DNA of 64,000 nucleotides from Paenibacillus lignilyticus (GCF_017942085.1 NZ_JAGKSP010000001.1:930001-994000); one strand, 5' to 3'; positions 1-9,084 are shown, numbered from the stretch's first letter. The notes: a model not told the origin generated them from the sequence alone. Made by a program: numbers and translations.

Positions 1-571
1 CCTGTCGAATTCGCTCGATTTGCACGAGATCGGGATGCAAATCCCATAGCAGAGAGGTTTCACCAATGCCCGCATGATCGCCAAGGTACCCTTCATCAAG
101 CGCAAGCCAGTATTCCGGCGATCCGAATACGGGAATCCGCAGCCTCTCTGACATACGTACTGCCGTCTCGCGAATGACGATTTGCTGGTTATGACCGTAA
201 TGTCCGGTAAGCAGAATGATCGCTTTGAAGCCGTTGCGGTGGAATTCATAGCAATACTGCTCGAGCCATGTGCGAAGCAATACGTTCTCCCATGCCATCT
301 CCGGCTCCATGATGACCGTCGCGGGCTTATCAAGTCCGCCCATTCCGCCATACAACGGGGGATGCACGACTCCGCCTCCCGCACGGGCGGCCGTACGAAC
401 TAGCAGCTCGTGGGCTTTAAGAGAATCCAGTCCCAACGCGTTATGCTCGCCATGCCATTCCACAGTGCCAAGGGGCATAAACAATATCGGAAGCTTCGCC
501 TGCGCGTTGCGGAATTCTTGCGGCAGCATGAGTTCCCATTGAATTTGGTTACGGGGCAGCTTATCGTTCAC
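1..571 (-). CDS. creatininase family protein, 3' end cut by window edge
   Basis: Metal-dependent amidohydrolase of the creatininase superfamily; members act on creatinine or in cofactor pathways, so the substrate here is not decided. About 190 residues are visible. The family marks are LGTVEWHGEHNALGLDS (Glu38, His40 and the following His/Asp as metal ligands), TGHYGHN in the middle and GDHAGIGETS near the cut end. A GTG start at 571 fits an AAAGGAG ribosome site ten bases upstream; no ATG gives this frame. An intrinsic terminator at 623-651 separates it from the upstream GH78-like gene, so it probably has its own promoter in the short gap. The family is clear; the exact reaction is not. Confidence 0.85.
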   Translation of the reverse strand, partial: MNDKLPRNQIQWELMLPQEFRNAQAKLPILFMPLGTVEWHGEHNALGLDSLKAHELLVRTAARAGGGVVHPPLYGGMGGLDKPATVIMEPEMAWENVLLRTWLEQYCYEFHRNGFKAIILLTGHYGHNQQIVIRETAVRMSERLRIPVFGSPEYWLALDEGYLGDHAGIGETSLLWDLHPDLVQIERIRQ

Positions 572-622
572 TCTGAATCGACTCCTTTATCGAACTAGTC
601 TATCCCCTAAATATACAAAGAA

Positions 623-651
623 GGGGCTCACCTTTATGATAGGTAAGCCCC
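623..651 (-). terminator. intrinsic terminator after the GH78-like gene
   Basis: Eleven-base stem, with one G-T wobble, around the loop ATCATAA (as read on the minus strand), followed by CTTCTTTGTATATTT. It lies between the GH78-like gene ending at 748 and the creatininase start at 571. Confidence 0.75.
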
Positions 652-747
652 GACGCCAGGGTAAGAACAACATTTTTACTTTCAGGTACGATCTTGCCCG
701 CTTGAACGAAGACGTCACTGTCGACGTTCTTGTGCGCTGAACAGCTG

Positions 748-2733
748 CTATCTGACGAAGATTTCCATCCCTTCGCCTGCTTTGCAGCGAATGGTCCCCG
801 TGTGGCGCACAATTCCCTTCACTTGCCCCCCTCGGTTCCGCTCTGCTTCCATTTCTATAATGCCATGCGGTGTAGGCACCTCCGCTTTGATCCACTTCAG
901 TCCGCCCAAGGAAGGCTTGGCGCTGAAGCTGGCAAACCCCGGTGTCAGCGGCTGAATACCGGCAACGTACGCCTGCAGCCCATAACTCGAGGAGCCTCCC
1001 CAAGCGTGGCTGAGCGACAATGTGTCGCCAAAACTTCCGACAGGCAGGCTGCCGTCGCGGTTCATCATTTCCCAGTACGTACGGTGCCCCTGGTTCAGAT
1101 GGCTTGATCCGACGCGCCGCATCACCTCGAGTCCTCGATCCGTTTGTCCCGCATGAAAGCTGGCAAGCGCCTCATAAGCCGACATGTACGGCCATATCGT
1201 ATCGTTATGCCGCCATACGGCCGCCTCCTTCGGCAGGACATTCCACCACCAAGCGCCGTCTAGCGGCTCCTCGAACACCGGCACGACGTTAATCGATCCT
1301 CGCTCCGTCCAGAACTGCTCCTGCACCTCATGCAAAATCGCTTCTGCTCGCGACAAGTCCACTACATCGTGCAATATCGCCCACAAGTTGCCATCAATTG
1401 CGAATCGATCCCTATGCTTTGTGCCTGCGGGCATCATGGTCAGCAGCGACGTGCCTATGACGCTGAACTGGGATAGAATCGAACGTTTCGTTCGTTCAGC
1501 CTGCTCGCGGCAATAAGCTTGCATCGGATGGCCGACTAACGCGAACAGTCGGACGAGCGCATCCCAAGCGGCTTTCTGCGCAAGCGCTAGCCCGCTGATT
1601 TTCCCGCGTGCGTCGATGGAATACATCCAGCTGTTGAGTCCGTTAATCAAGCCATCAGTATCCATGCGTTTGTTCATCCAAGCGACGACTTCGAGCAGCC
1701 GATTCTTGTTTTCGCGCAAATAGCCTATATCCCCCGTCAATAGAACATATTCCCACAGATTGACGATTGTCCACATCGTCCACTCATAGAAGATCTGGCC
1801 GTAGGCGCCGCTGCCCGGGATGATGCCTTTCTCCTCGCCAGTTGTATGCTGAATGCTTAACAGCAGCTCAAGCGTGTTTTTGACAATTTCAGGCCTATCG
1901 AATGCATATAAGGCGGTAAGCGAGGCCGGCCTGAGATCGCCGCCCCAAATATCCTTGTCACGCCGCACCCCGTCCCAAATGACATAGTCCGAATAGGGTC
2001 CTTTGAGCTCGCACTGCGTGTACATGGATGGTTGACTGCAAATTTCCGTCGTATAGACTCCCATCGCCCAGCATTCGTTAATCAGCTCATCGTCGCATTC
2101 GAACCCTCCGACTGTCTTGTAAGGTGCCGCCGTATAGGCCAGCCATAGCTTGCGGATCTCCAGCGGCTCGTCTGAACGATTCTCGATCTCCAGATAGCGC
2201 AGAGCCGTCAGGTCCTCCTCTAGTAAATAGACACCATCGCCTTGCGCAACGAATTGGCTCAGCGTGCCGAAAGGGCGCATGCGCACATACGAGGGGAACC
2301 TGCCGGACAGCCATGCTTCATCCTCAAAGCCCTTATAGAGCGAGGAGAATAGTCTTTCGTCGCTTGTGTACACATACCGAATGCGCTCCCAGCCCGGCGA
2401 AGCCTCTCCCAGTAGAACATACAACAAGCCCGCGCGTTTCAAGTTAAAATCAAACCGTATGGTTTGCCCAGGCTGCAGCACGACCTGCGAGAAACCGTCG
2501 GGAACCAGCTCTCGGGAAGCCGGAGTAAAGGATCTTTTCATCAATGGATGCACCTTCCACGTCCAATTTTGTAAGAACGAATGAACCGCAGCATAGGAAT
2601 CGCTAGCTACTTCTATTCTAATCTTAGAAAAACGCATCTTCTTGCGAAATACGATCCTCTTGTCATTCGGGTAGATTTTTGTCAGATAGAGAATTGCGCG
2701 AATCCACCGGTCCAATTCTTCATTCCCGACCAA
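748..2733 (-). CDS. GH78-like (alpha-L-rhamnosidase superfamily) glycosidase, start uncertain
   Basis: Six-hairpin (alpha/alpha)6 glycoside hydrolase related to GH78, expected to remove a terminal deoxy sugar such as L-rhamnose from oligosaccharides. Visible marks: an N-terminal beta-rich part (about 1-200), the catalytic region with RRDKDIWGGDLRP at about residue 270 (the R-D-x-x-W-G-D acid motif of the family), YEWTMWTIVNLWEYVLLTGD, and the typical late region SLSHAWGGSSSYGLQAYVAGIQPLTPGF. There is no signal peptide, so it is probably intracellular. The start is a problem: the TTG at 2733 has no ribosome site, the next Met (2637) has none either, and protein-like sequence runs back to an in-frame TGA at 2767-2769. 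It may be N-terminally truncated. Confidence 0.7.
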   Translation of the reverse strand: MVGNEELDRWIRAILYLTKIYPNDKRIVFRKKMRFSKIRIEVASDSYAAVHSFLQNWTWKVHPLMKRSFTPASRELVPDGFSQVVLQPGQTIRFDFNLKRAGLLYVLLGEASPGWERIRYVYTSDERLFSSLYKGFEDEAWLSGRFPSYVRMRPFGTLSQFVAQGDGVYLLEEDLTALRYLEIENRSDEPLEIRKLWLAYTAAPYKTVGGFECDDELINECWAMGVYTTEICSQPSMYTQCELKGPYSDYVIWDGVRRDKDIWGGDLRPASLTALYAFDRPEIVKNTLELLLSIQHTTGEEKGIIPGSGAYGQIFYEWTMWTIVNLWEYVLLTGDIGYLRENKNRLLEVVAWMNKRMDTDGLINGLNSWMYSIDARGKISGLALAQKAAWDALVRLFALVGHPMQAYCREQAERTKRSILSQFSVIGTSLLTMMPAGTKHRDRFAIDGNLWAILHDVVDLSRAEAILHEVQEQFWTERGSINVVPVFEEPLDGAWWWNVLPKEAAVWRHNDTIWPYMSAYEALASFHAGQTDRGLEVMRRVGSSHLNQGHRTYWEMMNRDGSLPVGSFGDTLSLSHAWGGSSSYGLQAYVAGIQPLTPGFASFSAKPSLGGLKWIKAEVPTPHGIIEMEAERNRGGQVKGIVRHTGTIRCKAGEGMEIFVR

Positions 2734-3202
2734 CGTAAAAAACGGATTGGCTGCAAACCATCCGTTTCAATAGTACATTTCAATCCTTACATCAATAAAA
2801 TCCGTAAAGCCGCTCGTCATTTGATTTCAATTCCTGAAGTGCAGATTCTTTATCATTCTCATGAATTTCTTCATACGTTCCATTTCCCATTATTAAACCT
2901 ACTTTCAGCTCAAGTCATTTGATTTACTCTTATTTAAAAGAAATTAACTTTTCACCAAGTTATCCTCCCGTTAAGTGACGAAAGGCTGCCGTTCATGCCG
3001 GGTCACACATTTCTTGCTTGAAACCACACTTTTGACTCGTAGTTGTACTACTTAAGTAATTTAGGGATCACGTTCGGCTCGTTTGTTGTAGGAGGTTTAT
3101 TCATTTCCTATCTGGGCATATCGCTTTACGGATCATTGTTCTTCTTCTTCTCATCACTCATAAACATCCCATTCCCCAGAATTCAAACCCTCGTCACAAT
3201 TC
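2734..3202. other. gene-poor interval before the cyd promoter
   Basis: No convincing gene. On the minus strand a 32-codon frame (2792-2890, ATG to TGA) precedes the GH78-like gene, with only a weak AGTAGG upstream. On the plus strand about 3060-3225 reads as a hydrophobic peptide with no start and no ribosome site, which could be a gene remnant or chance. Confidence 0.4.
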
Positions 3203-3234
3203 ATGTGAAAATAATCACATAGATCGGCTATAAT
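3203..3234 (+). promoter_or_regulatory. cyd operon promoter with Rex/Fnr-like operator
   Basis: The palindrome ATGTGAAAATAATCACAT (3203-3220) matches both the Rex form (TGTGAA-N4-TTCACA, one mismatch) and the Fnr/CRP form (TGTGA-N6-TCACA). It is followed at 3229-3234 by a perfect TATAAT. With transcription starting near 3241 the operator centre lies at about -30, between the promoter elements, which suits a repressor. Rex is the known NADH-responsive repressor of cyd genes in Bacillus, so Rex is the favoured reader. Confidence 0.65.
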
Positions 3235-3285
3235 AATCGTGTAACCATCAAATCACATCACATCTACATGAGAGAAGGGATTCAA

Positions 3286-3414
3286 TTGGCCGGTCAACCG
3301 CAAAACCCGAAAGACAGAAACCGTGTAGCCAAACAAGAGAAACGCCTTATCCTGCTTTGCATCATTGTTGCGGTCATTATGCTGCTCTCTCTGTCACGAT
3401 ATGTGTTTAATTAA
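3286..3414 (+). CDS. 42-aa single-span membrane peptide preceding cydA
   Basis: Not a family I recognise. TTG start with AGAAGGGA about five bases upstream; it lies just behind the cyd promoter and 46 bases before cydA. The product has a charged, basic first half (PKDRNRVAKQEKR) and one hydrophobic span at residues 21-36 (LILLCIIVAVIMLLSL), predicting an N-in single-pass peptide. Position and size suggest a small accessory of the bd oxidase or a translated leader. It differs from the CydS-like peptide after cydB. The coding call rests on ribosome site, composition and context only. Confidence 0.55.
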   Translation: MAGQPQNPKDRNRVAKQEKRLILLCIIVAVIMLLSLSRYVFN

Positions 3415-3460
3415 TTGGTAACGATGAACGACAACATCAAGCACTTGGGAGGGATTACAA

Positions 3461-4816
3461 ATGCTGCTTAGCAGTTACGATCCGGTCATGTATAGTCGGA
3501 TGCTCACAGGACTCACGCTTGCTTTCCATATTATTTTCGCAACGATCGGTGTAGGGGTCCCGCTAATGATTGCACTCGCGGAGTGGATCGGGATCAAACG
3601 CAATGATGAGCATTACTTGCTCATGGCGCGGAGATGGGCGCGGGGCTTCGTCATTACGGTGGCGGTTGGCGTTGTGACCGGGACTGCGATCGGTCTGCAG
3701 CTCAGTCTGTTGTGGCCAAGCTTCATGAAAGTCGCGGGCCAGTCCATCGCATTGCCGCTCTTTATGGAGACGTTCGCGTTCTTCTTCGAAGCGATCTTTC
3801 TCGGTATTTACCTGTACACCTGGGACCGATTCAAGAATAAAATGACGCATTTCTGGCTGCTCGTTCCCGTCGTTATCGGCTCGTCCGCTTCAGCCTTCTT
3901 CATTACAGTCGTCAATGCATTTATGAATGCACCAGCCGGCATCACCGTGAAAGACGGTAAAATCACTGACATTTCACCATTCGGTGCAATGCTGAGCCCG
4001 GCAATGCCGACAAAAGTGTCGCATGTACTCGTTACAGCTTACCTGACCTGCGCGTTCGTGCTTGCTGCGATTGCAGCTTGGTCGCTGCTCAAAGGCCGCA
4101 ATCATGTCTATTATAAGAAAGCACTCAAGCTAACGATGGTTTCCGCCTTTATTTTCTTAATCTCAAGTGCGATCATTGGCGACTTATCCGGCAAATATCT
4201 GGCTAAATATCAGCCTGAGAAGCTTGCGGCTATGGAGTGGCATTTCGAAACGACAAGCGAAGCACCTCTGGTGCTTGGCGGGATCTTAACGGAAGACAAT
4301 GAGGTCAAATATGGTCTCAAAATCCCGTTTGCGCTTAGTATTCTCGCCCATGGCGTGCCTAATGCGGAAGTTACCGGACTAAATGACATTCCGGAGGACG
4401 AACATCCGCCGCTCTATATTCATTACCTGTTCGATTTGAAAATGGGCTTCGTTGCGTTGATGGTCCTGATCGCCTCGGCCTTCATGCTTCTCCTGTGGCG
4501 CAAGCGCGAGCTCGCCTTCAGCAACAAGTGGATCCTTCGCGGCATCATATTGGCTGCGCCTCTCGCGATGCTGACCATTGAGCATGGTTGGATTTTCTCG
4601 GAGGTTGGCCGTCAGCCTTGGATTCTTCGCGGCATTATGCGCACATCGGAAGGCGCTACCGTATCCGATCATGTGGACACGATGCTATGGGTGTTCGCCC
4701 TGCTTTACATCGTACTCGCCTTCTCGTCGGTCACCGTCTTGACCCGCATGTTCCGCAGCAACTCGGCTGAGCAAGAAATCGAGGCTAAAGGCATTAAAGG
4801 AGGCGACGCGGAATGA
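3461..4816 (+). CDS. cydA: cytochrome bd ubiquinol/menaquinol oxidase subunit I
   Basis: Quinol-oxidising, heme-bearing subunit of the cytochrome bd terminal oxidase in the cell membrane; reduces O2 to water at low oxygen tension. 451 residues, the short-Q-loop form usual in Firmicutes. Visible: His23 in LTLAFHIIFATIG (high-spin heme ligand), the Glu-rich helix METFAFFFEAIFLG, the low-spin heme histidine in KVSHVLVTAYL with the later Met in FDLKMGFVAL, the Q-loop KYQPEKLAAMEWHFET, and the invariant GRQPW. Start ATG with GGGAGG eight bases upstream. Its last codons overlap cydB by four bases (ATGA), implying coupled translation. Confidence 0.97.
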   Translation: MLLSSYDPVMYSRMLTGLTLAFHIIFATIGVGVPLMIALAEWIGIKRNDEHYLLMARRWARGFVITVAVGVVTGTAIGLQLSLLWPSFMKVAGQSIALPLFMETFAFFFEAIFLGIYLYTWDRFKNKMTHFWLLVPVVIGSSASAFFITVVNAFMNAPAGITVKDGKITDISPFGAMLSPAMPTKVSHVLVTAYLTCAFVLAAIAAWSLLKGRNHVYYKKALKLTMVSAFIFLISSAIIGDLSGKYLAKYQPEKLAAMEWHFETTSEAPLVLGGILTEDNEVKYGLKIPFALSILAHGVPNAEVTGLNDIPEDEHPPLYIHYLFDLKMGFVALMVLIASAFMLLLWRKRELAFSNKWILRGIILAAPLAMLTIEHGWIFSEVGRQPWILRGIMRTSEGATVSDHVDTMLWVFALLYIVLAFSSVTVLTRMFRSNSAEQEIEAKGIKGGDAE

Positions 4817-5838
4817 GCTACGAAGTACTTGGCATAACCGTCCTCTGGATCTTCCTATTCGGTTACTTAATCGTCGCTTCGATTGATTTTGGCGCAGGTT
4901 TCTTCAGCTACTACAGCACAATTACGGGCAAACGCCACGTGATCAACAATATTATCGAACGTTATCTCTCGCCGGTCTGGGAAGTGACGAACGTCTTTCT
5001 TGTCTTCTTCTTCGTGGGAATGGTCGGATTCTTCCCGGACACCGCTTATTATTACGGAACCGCCTTGCTTGTTCCGGGGAGTATCGCCGTCATTCTGCTT
5101 GCCATTCGGGGTTCCTACTACGCCTTTAACACATATGGCACGAACAAGAACAACAGCATCTACATGCTGCTCTATGGCGCAAGCGGCCTGCTTATTCCCG
5201 CTTCCTTGTCTACCGTGATGACGATTTCGGAAGGCGGCTACATTGAGGTGAGCGACTCCGGTAAAGTCAGCTTCCTGTTCAGCAAGCTGTTCCAAAGTAC
5301 GTACTCGTGGACGGTCGTGCTGCTGGCGCTTGTCAGCGTACTTTACATCTCGGCCATGTTTCTCAGCTATTACGCAGACCGTGCGAATGACCGAGGCGCC
5401 TTCGAGGTCGTGCGTAAATATGCGCTCGCTTGGAGTGCTCCCACGATTCTTAGCAGTCTGCTCGTATTCTTCGCCATTCGCGGCCATAACGCGGAGCATT
5501 ACCAGCGGATGACGGAGCACGCGTGGATGTTCGTCGTATCCTTCGCCTGCTTCCTGATCGCGGTCTATCACGTGTGGACGCGCAAACGTCTCGGACTATC
5601 GTTTATCTTCGTCATGCTGCAGTTCGGCTTTGCGTTCTTCGGTTATGGCGCAGCTCACTTGCCGTACATTCTATATCCGTATTTAACGATTCACGATAAT
5701 TTCACAAGCGAGCCGATGGCCATTGCGCTGATTTCCGTCTTCATCCTCGGACTGCTGCTGCTCATACCGTCGCTGTACCTGCTTATGCGGTTGTTCTTGT
5801 TTGATACCAAATATGTGCAAGGAAAGCGCGGCAAATAA
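4813..5838 (+). CDS. cydB: cytochrome bd oxidase subunit II
   Basis: Second membrane subunit of the bd oxidase, which pairs with CydA and supports heme insertion and the proton path. 341 residues with eight to nine hydrophobic spans and the family opening WIFLFGYLIVASIDFGAGFFSYY followed by NNIIERYLSPVWEVTNVFLVFFFVGMVGFFP. Overlaps cydA by four bases and is followed 25 bases later by a CydS-type microprotein. cydCD (the heme/thiol exporter) is not in this window. Confidence 0.95.
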   Translation: MSYEVLGITVLWIFLFGYLIVASIDFGAGFFSYYSTITGKRHVINNIIERYLSPVWEVTNVFLVFFFVGMVGFFPDTAYYYGTALLVPGSIAVILLAIRGSYYAFNTYGTNKNNSIYMLLYGASGLLIPASLSTVMTISEGGYIEVSDSGKVSFLFSKLFQSTYSWTVVLLALVSVLYISAMFLSYYADRANDRGAFEVVRKYALAWSAPTILSSLLVFFAIRGHNAEHYQRMTEHAWMFVVSFACFLIAVYHVWTRKRLGLSFIFVMLQFGFAFFGYGAAHLPYILYPYLTIHDNFTSEPMAIALISVFILGLLLLIPSLYLLMRLFLFDTKYVQGKRGK

Positions 5839-5863
5839 CCCTACAGGAGGAGGCTGAACCGAA

Positions 5864-5965
5864 ATGGAGCAATTTCTGATCTTCGTCGCACCGCTGCTCG
5901 TTGTTGCGTTATCTGTGGGATTTCTGTTCTGGTGGGGTGCCCGGAAGCCGAAACCGAAACGTTAA
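5864..5965 (+). CDS. cydS: CydS-type small subunit of cytochrome bd oxidase
   Basis: 33-residue membrane microprotein, MEQFLIFVAPLLVVALSV then a Trp-rich end of the span (FLFWWG) and a basic tail RKPKPKR. Size, position directly after cydB, and the pattern (short polar start, FLI..AP..VVALSV, basic tail) match the CydS subunit found in the Geobacillus bd oxidase structure, where it packs against CydA. AGGAGGAGG lies about nine bases upstream of the ATG. Confidence comes from position plus sequence pattern recalled from that family. Confidence 0.85.
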   Translation: MEQFLIFVAPLLVVALSVGFLFWWGARKPKPKR

Positions 5966-6051
5966 TTTGTCATAAGAATCGGCCTAATCGCGCACGATAA
6001 ATGGGTACAATCCAGCGATCACACTCATTTATAAAGGAGCATTCACCGACT

Positions 6052-6204
6052 ATGACATCTTCGAAGAACCGCCGAGAGAACGCTTGGAAGAGCCGAAAGC
6101 AAAACCAAAAACCCCATGGCGAGGTCAAATCGTTGGCCGAGCTCTCCGATGAAGGCACCTCCGGCGTTGCCGGCTATGAAAATGCCCGTAACAACGGCGA
6201 CTAG
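6052..6204 (+). CDS. hypothetical 50-aa hydrophilic protein
   Basis: Unrecognised. Very polar product (SSKNRRENAWKSRKQNQKPH, then an acidic half), with no membrane span and no cysteine. ATG at 6052 chosen because AAAGGAG lies twelve bases upstream; an in-frame ATG at 6001 has no ribosome site. It sits between the cyd operon and a strong two-way terminator, so it is a separate short transcript unit or the tail of the cyd message. Low lysine-rich complexity resembles small cytoplasmic or spore-associated proteins, but no family can be named. Confidence 0.5.
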   Translation: MTSSKNRRENAWKSRKQNQKPHGEVKSLAELSDEGTSGVAGYENARNNGD

Positions 6205-6218
6205 CCCCCGATGAACAA

Positions 6219-6257
6219 AATCCGCCTAAATCACGTTCTCCGTGGTTTAGGCGGATT
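6219..6257. terminator. bidirectional intrinsic terminator
   Basis: Stem AATCCGCCTAAA / TTTAGGCGGATT with extra pairing TCACG / CGTGG around TTCTC. T-rich sequence follows on both strands (TCTTATT on plus, TTTTGTT on minus). It serves the small plus-strand gene and the converging GGDEF-EAL gene. Confidence 0.85.
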
Positions 6258-6276
6258 CTTATTGTGGAGCTACAGT

Positions 6277-9084
6277 TTACCCGGCCGCCGAACCGGCCGC
6301 CGCTTCTCCCCGAGCCAGATAGGCCGCGCTCAAGTACGTTTGCTCAAACTGCGGTATCGATAACGGCCTGCTGTGCCAGTAGCCCTGCATATCCGTACAG
6401 CCCAGCTGACAGAGGCGCTCGGACTGCTGCTCCGTTTCTACTCCTTCGGCCAATACCCGCAGCTTCAGACTGCGCGCCATCGCGATGATCGCTTCAACAA
6501 TTGCGGTATCTTCGCCTGCACCGGAAACATCCTGTACGAAGGATTTATCGATCTTAAGCGTATCGATCGGAAACCGTCTCAGATAACATAAGGAAGAGTA
6601 GCCCGTTCCGAAGTCATCGATGGAAATCGAAACTCCGAGCCGCTTTAGCGCGTGGAGCTTGCCGATTATCGCCTCGTTATGCTGCATAGCCATGCTTTCG
6701 GTCATTTCCGCGATCAAATACTTGGCATCCAAGCCCGTCTGCTCCAGCGCGCCAATGATCATATCCACGATTAGATCTTGATTAAACTGAATGACGGAGA
6801 AATTAACGGCGACCGGAATCCGTGGGAGGCCCGCATCATGCCATTCTTTCATTTGCTTGCAGGCTTTATGCAAAATCCATTCACCCAACACGATAATATG
6901 ACCGGTACTCTCAGCAATCGGAATGAACTCGCATGGTGAAATCGTGCCCAGCACCGGATGCTCCCAGCGAACCAACGTCTCTACACCGATCAAATGACCC
7001 TGCTCCGCATTAAACATCGGTTGGTAGACAAGATGGAAGGCCTGCTCTTCGATTGCGGCCGGCAATGCCTGCTCGATGTTCATACGACGTGCCTGACAAT
7101 GGTTCATCGCCCATTCGAAGAATTGGAATTGATTCTTACCCTTCTCCTTCGCTGCGTACATCGCCGTATCCGCATTTTGCAGCAGCATCTCCAGCGTCTC
7201 GCCATCCTTTGGATATAAGGCAATCCCGACACTCGTTGTAATGAAAATATCCTGGCCTTCCACTTGAATCGGCTCGGCCACTCGTCGAATCAGCGTTTCC
7301 GCCATGAGCTCCAGCTGCGAGCGGTTGCAATCCTGAATGATCGCCACAAACTCATCCCCGCTTAACCGCGCAACCATGCGATTGTCGCCAATCGTCTCGC
7401 TAAGCACGGCTGCAAAATGCTGCAGCAGCCGATCTCCCATTAAATGCCCCATCGTATCATTAATCAGCTTGAAACGATCCAGATCGAGAAACATCAGCGC
7501 CGCCTGCTGCCCTCTCGCGCTCACGACTTGCAGCAATTCAGGATAAGAGAGGTTGAACCAGTTCCGATTCGGCAGCCCCGTCAGCATATCATAATAAGCC
7601 AGCTGCCTGATCGTATTCTCGTAGCGTTTCTTGTCCGTAATATCCCAAGCAATCGTTTGAATCAAGGCTTGTCCGGAAAAATGCACCAGGATCGACTTCG
7701 CTTCAATGTCGATCGTCGTGCCGTTGAGCTTATGCATCTTCAGCTCGATGGGATCGCCTTTAGCTGTCCCGGTTTGAATGTGCTCCAGCCACTGCGCCGC
7801 GGATGCAAGGCATTCAGAATGAACCAGCTCCAGGAAACCTCTCCCGATCAAGCCATCCTGCTCGGCACCGAATATACGCAGTGCCGATTCGTTCACGAAA
7901 GATATTACGCCTTGATAATGAACCAGAATCGGCTCCGGCGAGAAATCAATCAGCTTGCGATAGCGCTCCTCGCTCTCGCGCAGCGCTTCTTCTACAAGCC
8001 GCCGCTCCGTCAAGTCACGCAGATACATCGTAAAGACGGGGAATTTCTCGCTGCGAATACGAGTGACGATAATTTCCGCCGGAAACGTACTCTGATTCCC
8101 ACGCGGCATCATCGTCTCGACTCTCGTACCAAGCACCGTTTTGTTACCGCTGCACAGCATTCCGTTCATCGACGACATATCTCGAGGCAGCTCAGGCATC
8201 AATAACTCTTTAATGGAGCTGCCTATCACCTCGCTTCGCGAGTAACCGAAGAGAGTCTCCGCTGCCGGATTAAACTCGAATATGGTTCCTTTATGGTCGA
8301 ACATGATCAAGCAATCAATTGCCGACTCCAGGATGGAGCCCTTAAGCGACAGCTGCTCCGACAGCTTCTTGTCGACATTCATCGAGCTGATCAAGCTGAC
8401 AGCCATAATGACGATTGTACCAAATGCTACGTAGACCGCCATTTCGATAAAATCCATCGCCTGCGCATCGCTCGCGCGACTAAGCATATGTACCGGCATC
8501 GACATATTTGCCGCAGACATGCCCGTATAATGCATCCCTGTGACTGCAATGCCCATAATGAAACCGCTAAGCCAATAGTGATTGTTTCTGCGGAAGGAGA
8601 AAAGCAATGCAACAATCGATGCCAACACAGCGATCAGAATGGAAAGTGTGATTATATAGGGATTATAAGTAACCGTAAGTCCCGTCAAGGCATACATGCC
8701 GATGTAATGCATGCCGGTGATTGCAAGTCCCATGATGGTCCCGCCGATAATCAGCCTCAGCGTACCGCGACCGGAGTGGCTGGCAATGCCGAAACCGATA
8801 AAAGCGCCTACAATGGAAACGCCAATCGACACCAGCACGGTTACAAAATCATAAGTCACACCCGTTGGAAGATGGACAGCGAGCATCGCGATAAAATGCA
8901 TCGACCATATCCCAACACCCATGACGACTGCTCCGCCGAACAGCCATCCTCGTTTCTTCCAGCCTTCCGACAACAGAACACGTCTGGCTAAATTCAATGC
9001 CATATACGAAGCGAACAGCGCAATAATAAAAGACAAACAGACCAAGAACCAGTTATAGCTGCCTTCGATATGATTATGCACCAT
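6277..9084 (-). CDS. MHYT-PAS-GGDEF-EAL c-di-GMP signalling protein
   Basis: Membrane sensor that makes and/or degrades cyclic di-GMP. 935 residues: seven-span MHYT domain (1-245) with the repeated SMHFIAM, GMHYIGM and GMHYTGM motifs that may bind metal or gas; two PAS domains (about 250-500); GGDEF domain with FLDLDRFKLINDTMGH and SGDEF in place of GGDEF; EAL domain with GVETLVRWEHP (ETL for EAL), NFS, EMTES, DDFGTGYSSL, KIDKSFV and AEGVET, so the catalytic set of the phosphodiesterase appears intact. The product-inhibition RxxD before SGDEF is not seen. Starts inside the end of the upstream kinase gene (11-base overlap) and shares its riboswitch-led message. Confidence 0.95.
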   Translation of the reverse strand: MVHNHIEGSYNWFLVCLSFIIALFASYMALNLARRVLLSEGWKKRGWLFGGAVVMGVGIWSMHFIAMLAVHLPTGVTYDFVTVLVSIGVSIVGAFIGFGIASHSGRGTLRLIIGGTIMGLAITGMHYIGMYALTGLTVTYNPYIITLSILIAVLASIVALLFSFRRNNHYWLSGFIMGIAVTGMHYTGMSAANMSMPVHMLSRASDAQAMDFIEMAVYVAFGTIVIMAVSLISSMNVDKKLSEQLSLKGSILESAIDCLIMFDHKGTIFEFNPAAETLFGYSRSEVIGSSIKELLMPELPRDMSSMNGMLCSGNKTVLGTRVETMMPRGNQSTFPAEIIVTRIRSEKFPVFTMYLRDLTERRLVEEALRESEERYRKLIDFSPEPILVHYQGVISFVNESALRIFGAEQDGLIGRGFLELVHSECLASAAQWLEHIQTGTAKGDPIELKMHKLNGTTIDIEAKSILVHFSGQALIQTIAWDITDKKRYENTIRQLAYYDMLTGLPNRNWFNLSYPELLQVVSARGQQAALMFLDLDRFKLINDTMGHLMGDRLLQHFAAVLSETIGDNRMVARLSGDEFVAIIQDCNRSQLELMAETLIRRVAEPIQVEGQDIFITTSVGIALYPKDGETLEMLLQNADTAMYAAKEKGKNQFQFFEWAMNHCQARRMNIEQALPAAIEEQAFHLVYQPMFNAEQGHLIGVETLVRWEHPVLGTISPCEFIPIAESTGHIIVLGEWILHKACKQMKEWHDAGLPRIPVAVNFSVIQFNQDLIVDMIIGALEQTGLDAKYLIAEMTESMAMQHNEAIIGKLHALKRLGVSISIDDFGTGYSSLCYLRRFPIDTLKIDKSFVQDVSGAGEDTAIVEAIIAMARSLKLRVLAEGVETEQQSERLCQLGCTDMQGYWHSRPLSIPQFEQTYLSAAYLARGEAAAGSAAG

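Noticed and set aside
3060..3225. Hydrophobic peptide frame upstream of the cyd promoter
   Set aside because: No start codon or ribosome site, and it runs through the promoter and operator.
4867..5571. 234-codon open frame on the minus strand within cydB
   Set aside because: Lies wholly antisense to cydB, has no membrane or domain pattern, and follows from codon bias of the real gene.
7444..8205. 253-codon open frame on the plus strand within the GGDEF-EAL gene
   Set aside because: Antisense to conserved PAS and GGDEF motifs.
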